A stretch of DNA of 37,327 nucleotides, taken from Rhizophlyctis rosea (taxonomy: Eukaryota > Chytridiomycota > Chytridiomycetes > Rhizophlyctidales > Rhizophlyctidaceae). Shown one piece after another: positions 35,499 to 37,327 of the stretch (position 1 is its first letter; every line of letters starts with the position of its first letter). The stretch covers positions 4,226 to 41,552 of the forward strand of contig JADGJC010000334.1 in the NCBI GenBank assembly GCA_027596075.1. The letters run 5' to 3'. A program made the position numbers and the translations under genes. A model generated the notes under the pieces. It ran no database searches. It was given only the letters and a program-made list of their open reading frames with translations, and had not been told where the DNA came from.

Positions 35499-36835
35499 TG
35501 CAACTTCTCCCGCGCATGTGCGTAACAAACGGAGCCCTGCGATTGAATTCCGTTTGGCGCGGACTCTGTTGAACCGACTGCCTGGTCTGCTTGCCCCAAT
35601 CGATTTGCACATTTTGCCCCAAAGCACTTGAACGAAAGACAAAAAATGAATCCTTCAATCTGGGTGCGATCCCAACTAAGCCTGGTGCAACCCGATGGAG
35701 CGGAAAAAGAAGATGGCACGCTCTCACTGACTGAAGTTGGCATCCGTGTCAACTGTTGTCTGTTAGGGAATGCCATTGCGCAGTGTTGAATGCCGGCCTT
35801 GAATGCCGGCGGCGTTCCAGCATCTTACCCAATCAGTAAATAACCGGGACTGCTCTTGGCGGAGAAAAAAAACATGACTAAAGAGCAGAGGATCTTCCAC
35901 TGGACGTCCGCCACTTGTAAAGAGCCGCATGATGCACAAGGGTGTCAATAATCTCGGTTGCGGTAAACCCCTCGACAGTACATAGTGCCCACATAGTTTG
36001 CTCAATGGTGCCAGCTTCATATAGCAAGAGTCAAGCGCTCATCAATTTGCGAGCAGAATGAATCCACCATGCCATGATTGTCGCCAGCACGACCGACCAT
36101 CCCATATTGAGCGGTATCCAGAGCGGGGTTTCAGTTTGTTCTATTTACCGCCAGACGTGAGTTCAGAGTACTCTCCGCATGCACACGGTTACACTCTTTG
36201 AGCGAAAAAACAAGAGACGGCGAACCACAAAGGAACGAAACTTCGAACTGATCTCATTTGGAGGATGTCTGAGCTCGGGGGTCCACATACTACGGAGCAT
36301 AGTTATCACGGGTATTGGACAGTGATGGAGGAGTCTGGTTATGTACTGTCAATTGCAAATTAGATGAAAAAAGGATACGCCTGAGCTTGGAGGAGCTTCC
36401 CATTCTTCGGAGTATTTAACTCATGTGAGATGGAGGCTATGAGGCTACGAGGGCCGATCCGATTCCGCAGCAGGTCATGTGATGCAACGATGGGAATGTC
36501 ACTGTGAATCACATTGAGTGAGTCACCCCATGAATTCTTTTTTTGGATGGCAAGCCATCGCACTTCAAGGCACAGGAATGGTATACGCCACTGGATGGCT
36601 GTGCCACTCACTCGCAAGCCGAATGGACCATGACTCTTTGACAGGGTTGCGCATCCCATTGCAAATTTGTGTGTTGGGTCACTGCATGCTTGCACCCCCT
36701 TTTTGACGGTCGGAGTTTGGTCCCTGCTGTTCAACGCTGACTCTGGTCACTACCGACTGATCCTATAGTCCACATACACTCACACACATACATACCCCCG
36801 CTCACGCATCTCGCTCATAACTACCTCCAACACTA

Positions 36836-37038
36836 ATGCTGTCCCTGAACGGCGCCGCTAGGAGTGGTGCCAGGAAGAGACCTCGCTCCGCCCCATCCGC
36901 TGCGGTTCCACTGCATCAACGGCCTCTACCATCACCCGCAACCTCAATTTGTCTCCGTTGTATGGTCAATGCATATCATTCTTCTGCTGCTGCTCCTTCT
37001 TCTCCTTATCTTTCCCGCCAATCACCATCTTCTTCTAG
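36836..37038 (+). CDS. Possible first exon, mitochondrial-type leader; runs off window
   Basis: ATG at 36836 opens 67 codons rich in Arg, Ser, Ala and Pro and almost free of acids. It starts MLSLNGAARSGARKRPRSA, which suits a mitochondrial targeting peptide. It ends exactly at AG|GTGAGT, a consensus donor at 37039. The upstream sequence is CA-rich, as in many fungal promoters. The rest of the gene would lie beyond the window, so neither product nor reality can be confirmed. An overlapping frame from 36864 encodes an oligo-leucine stretch and is less likely. Confidence 0.35.
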
Positions 37039-37074
37039 GTGAGTTGTGATGTGTGGGTGGGCGGGTGCATGTTG

Positions 37075-37268
37075 TGAGCGATAGCGAACGGATCGGCTGG
37101 GTGGGTGGGGTTCAAGTGCGCGAAGCGCACATTCTCTTTCAACGTGAGGTATCACCCTGAGTGAGCTTTAGCGAACGGATCAAGCCGTGCGCAGCACTGC
37201 GTGAGCGGCAGCGAACGGATTAGATCTGGCGATCTGCGAAGCAGATCAGTATGCGTGCGTCAGCACGC
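37075..37268 (+). repeat. Array of 19-bp repeats interleaved with GC hairpins
   Basis: TGAGCNNNAGCGAACGGAT occurs three times (37075-37093, 37162-37180, 37202-37220). Between and after the copies lie perfect hairpins: GTGCGC-GAA-GCGCAC (37116-37130), GTGC-GCA-GCAC (37188-37198), GATCTGC-GAA-GCAGATC (37231-37247) and GCGTGC-GTCA-GCACGC (37253-37268). If the exon at 36836 is real, they lie in its first intron. They resemble small mobile hairpin elements. Confidence 0.75.
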
Positions 37269-37327
37269 TATTGAGGAGGAGAGTGGGGGGAGGGGGGGAG
37301 AGAAGGAGGAGGGATAGAGGGGGAGAG
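37269..37327 (+). repeat. Polypurine, G-run tract at window end
   Basis: The tract is almost pure A/G with several runs of four to seven G. It could form a G-quadruplex or triplex and may mark an assembly edge or the rest of a long intron. Confidence 0.6.

Larger units (their letters stand above)
31641..36835. other. No confident gene; some coding-like debris
   Basis: Frames are short and mostly paired on opposite strands. The best candidates for former coding sequence are two related segments near 34.9 and 35.4 kb, listed separately. A short repeat GAATGCCGGC occurs twice near 35788-35811. Confidence 0.45.

Noticed and set aside
1..37327. CRISPR arrays, bacterial operons, insertion sequences
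   Set aside because: No regularly spaced repeats of that kind, no transposase frames and pervasive spliceosomal introns.

Overview
This is a eukaryotic window. Its genes carry many short GT-AG introns (mostly 51-110 nt) with GTRNGT-type donors and CTGAC/CTAAC-like branch sites. All three stop codons are used as real stops. The gene content points to a zoosporic, early-diverging fungus, probably chytrid-like: an animal-type P2C ATPase, a class C GPCR carrying a bacterial-type solute-binding ectodomain, and an RPE65-family carotenoid oxygenase. The organism is an inference; there is no rRNA or other strict marker in the window.

Layout. Positions 1-5146 hold no confident gene, only a coding-like stretch with one in-frame stop near 2.2-2.8 kb and small repeats. 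A three-exon seven-TM, GPCR-like gene lies at 5147-6343 (+). From 7.9 to 13.9 kb is a cluster of small coiled-coil genes. Three of them (9.55, 10.2 and 12.0 kb, all minus) carry a PPPY or PPPPY motif followed by S. Two of the set end in membrane segments. Two (7.96 kb plus, 13.0 kb minus) look damaged. The next gene is a five-exon P-type ATPase (17445-21095, +, 1071 aa), followed by a five-exon carotenoid oxygenase (23093-25000, +, 531 aa) whose first coding exon appears to be only the ATG. Convergent with it is a large minus-strand gene (25385-31362). It encodes a signal peptide, a jelly-roll/carbohydrate-binding-like domain, a periplasmic solute-binding-protein domain and a class C 7TM domain, in about two dozen exons. 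From 31.4 to 36.8 kb no gene is convincing. At 36836 a possible first exon starts, and its intron runs off the window carrying short hairpin repeats.

Together the confident genes suggest membrane sensing and ion homeostasis: a nutrient or polysaccharide-sensing receptor, a retinoid/apocarotenoid-producing enzyme, a cation pump and an orphan 7TM protein. Nothing in the sequence shows co-regulation. The most novel part is the 6-kb cluster of PPxY coiled-coil proteins, which I cannot assign to any family.
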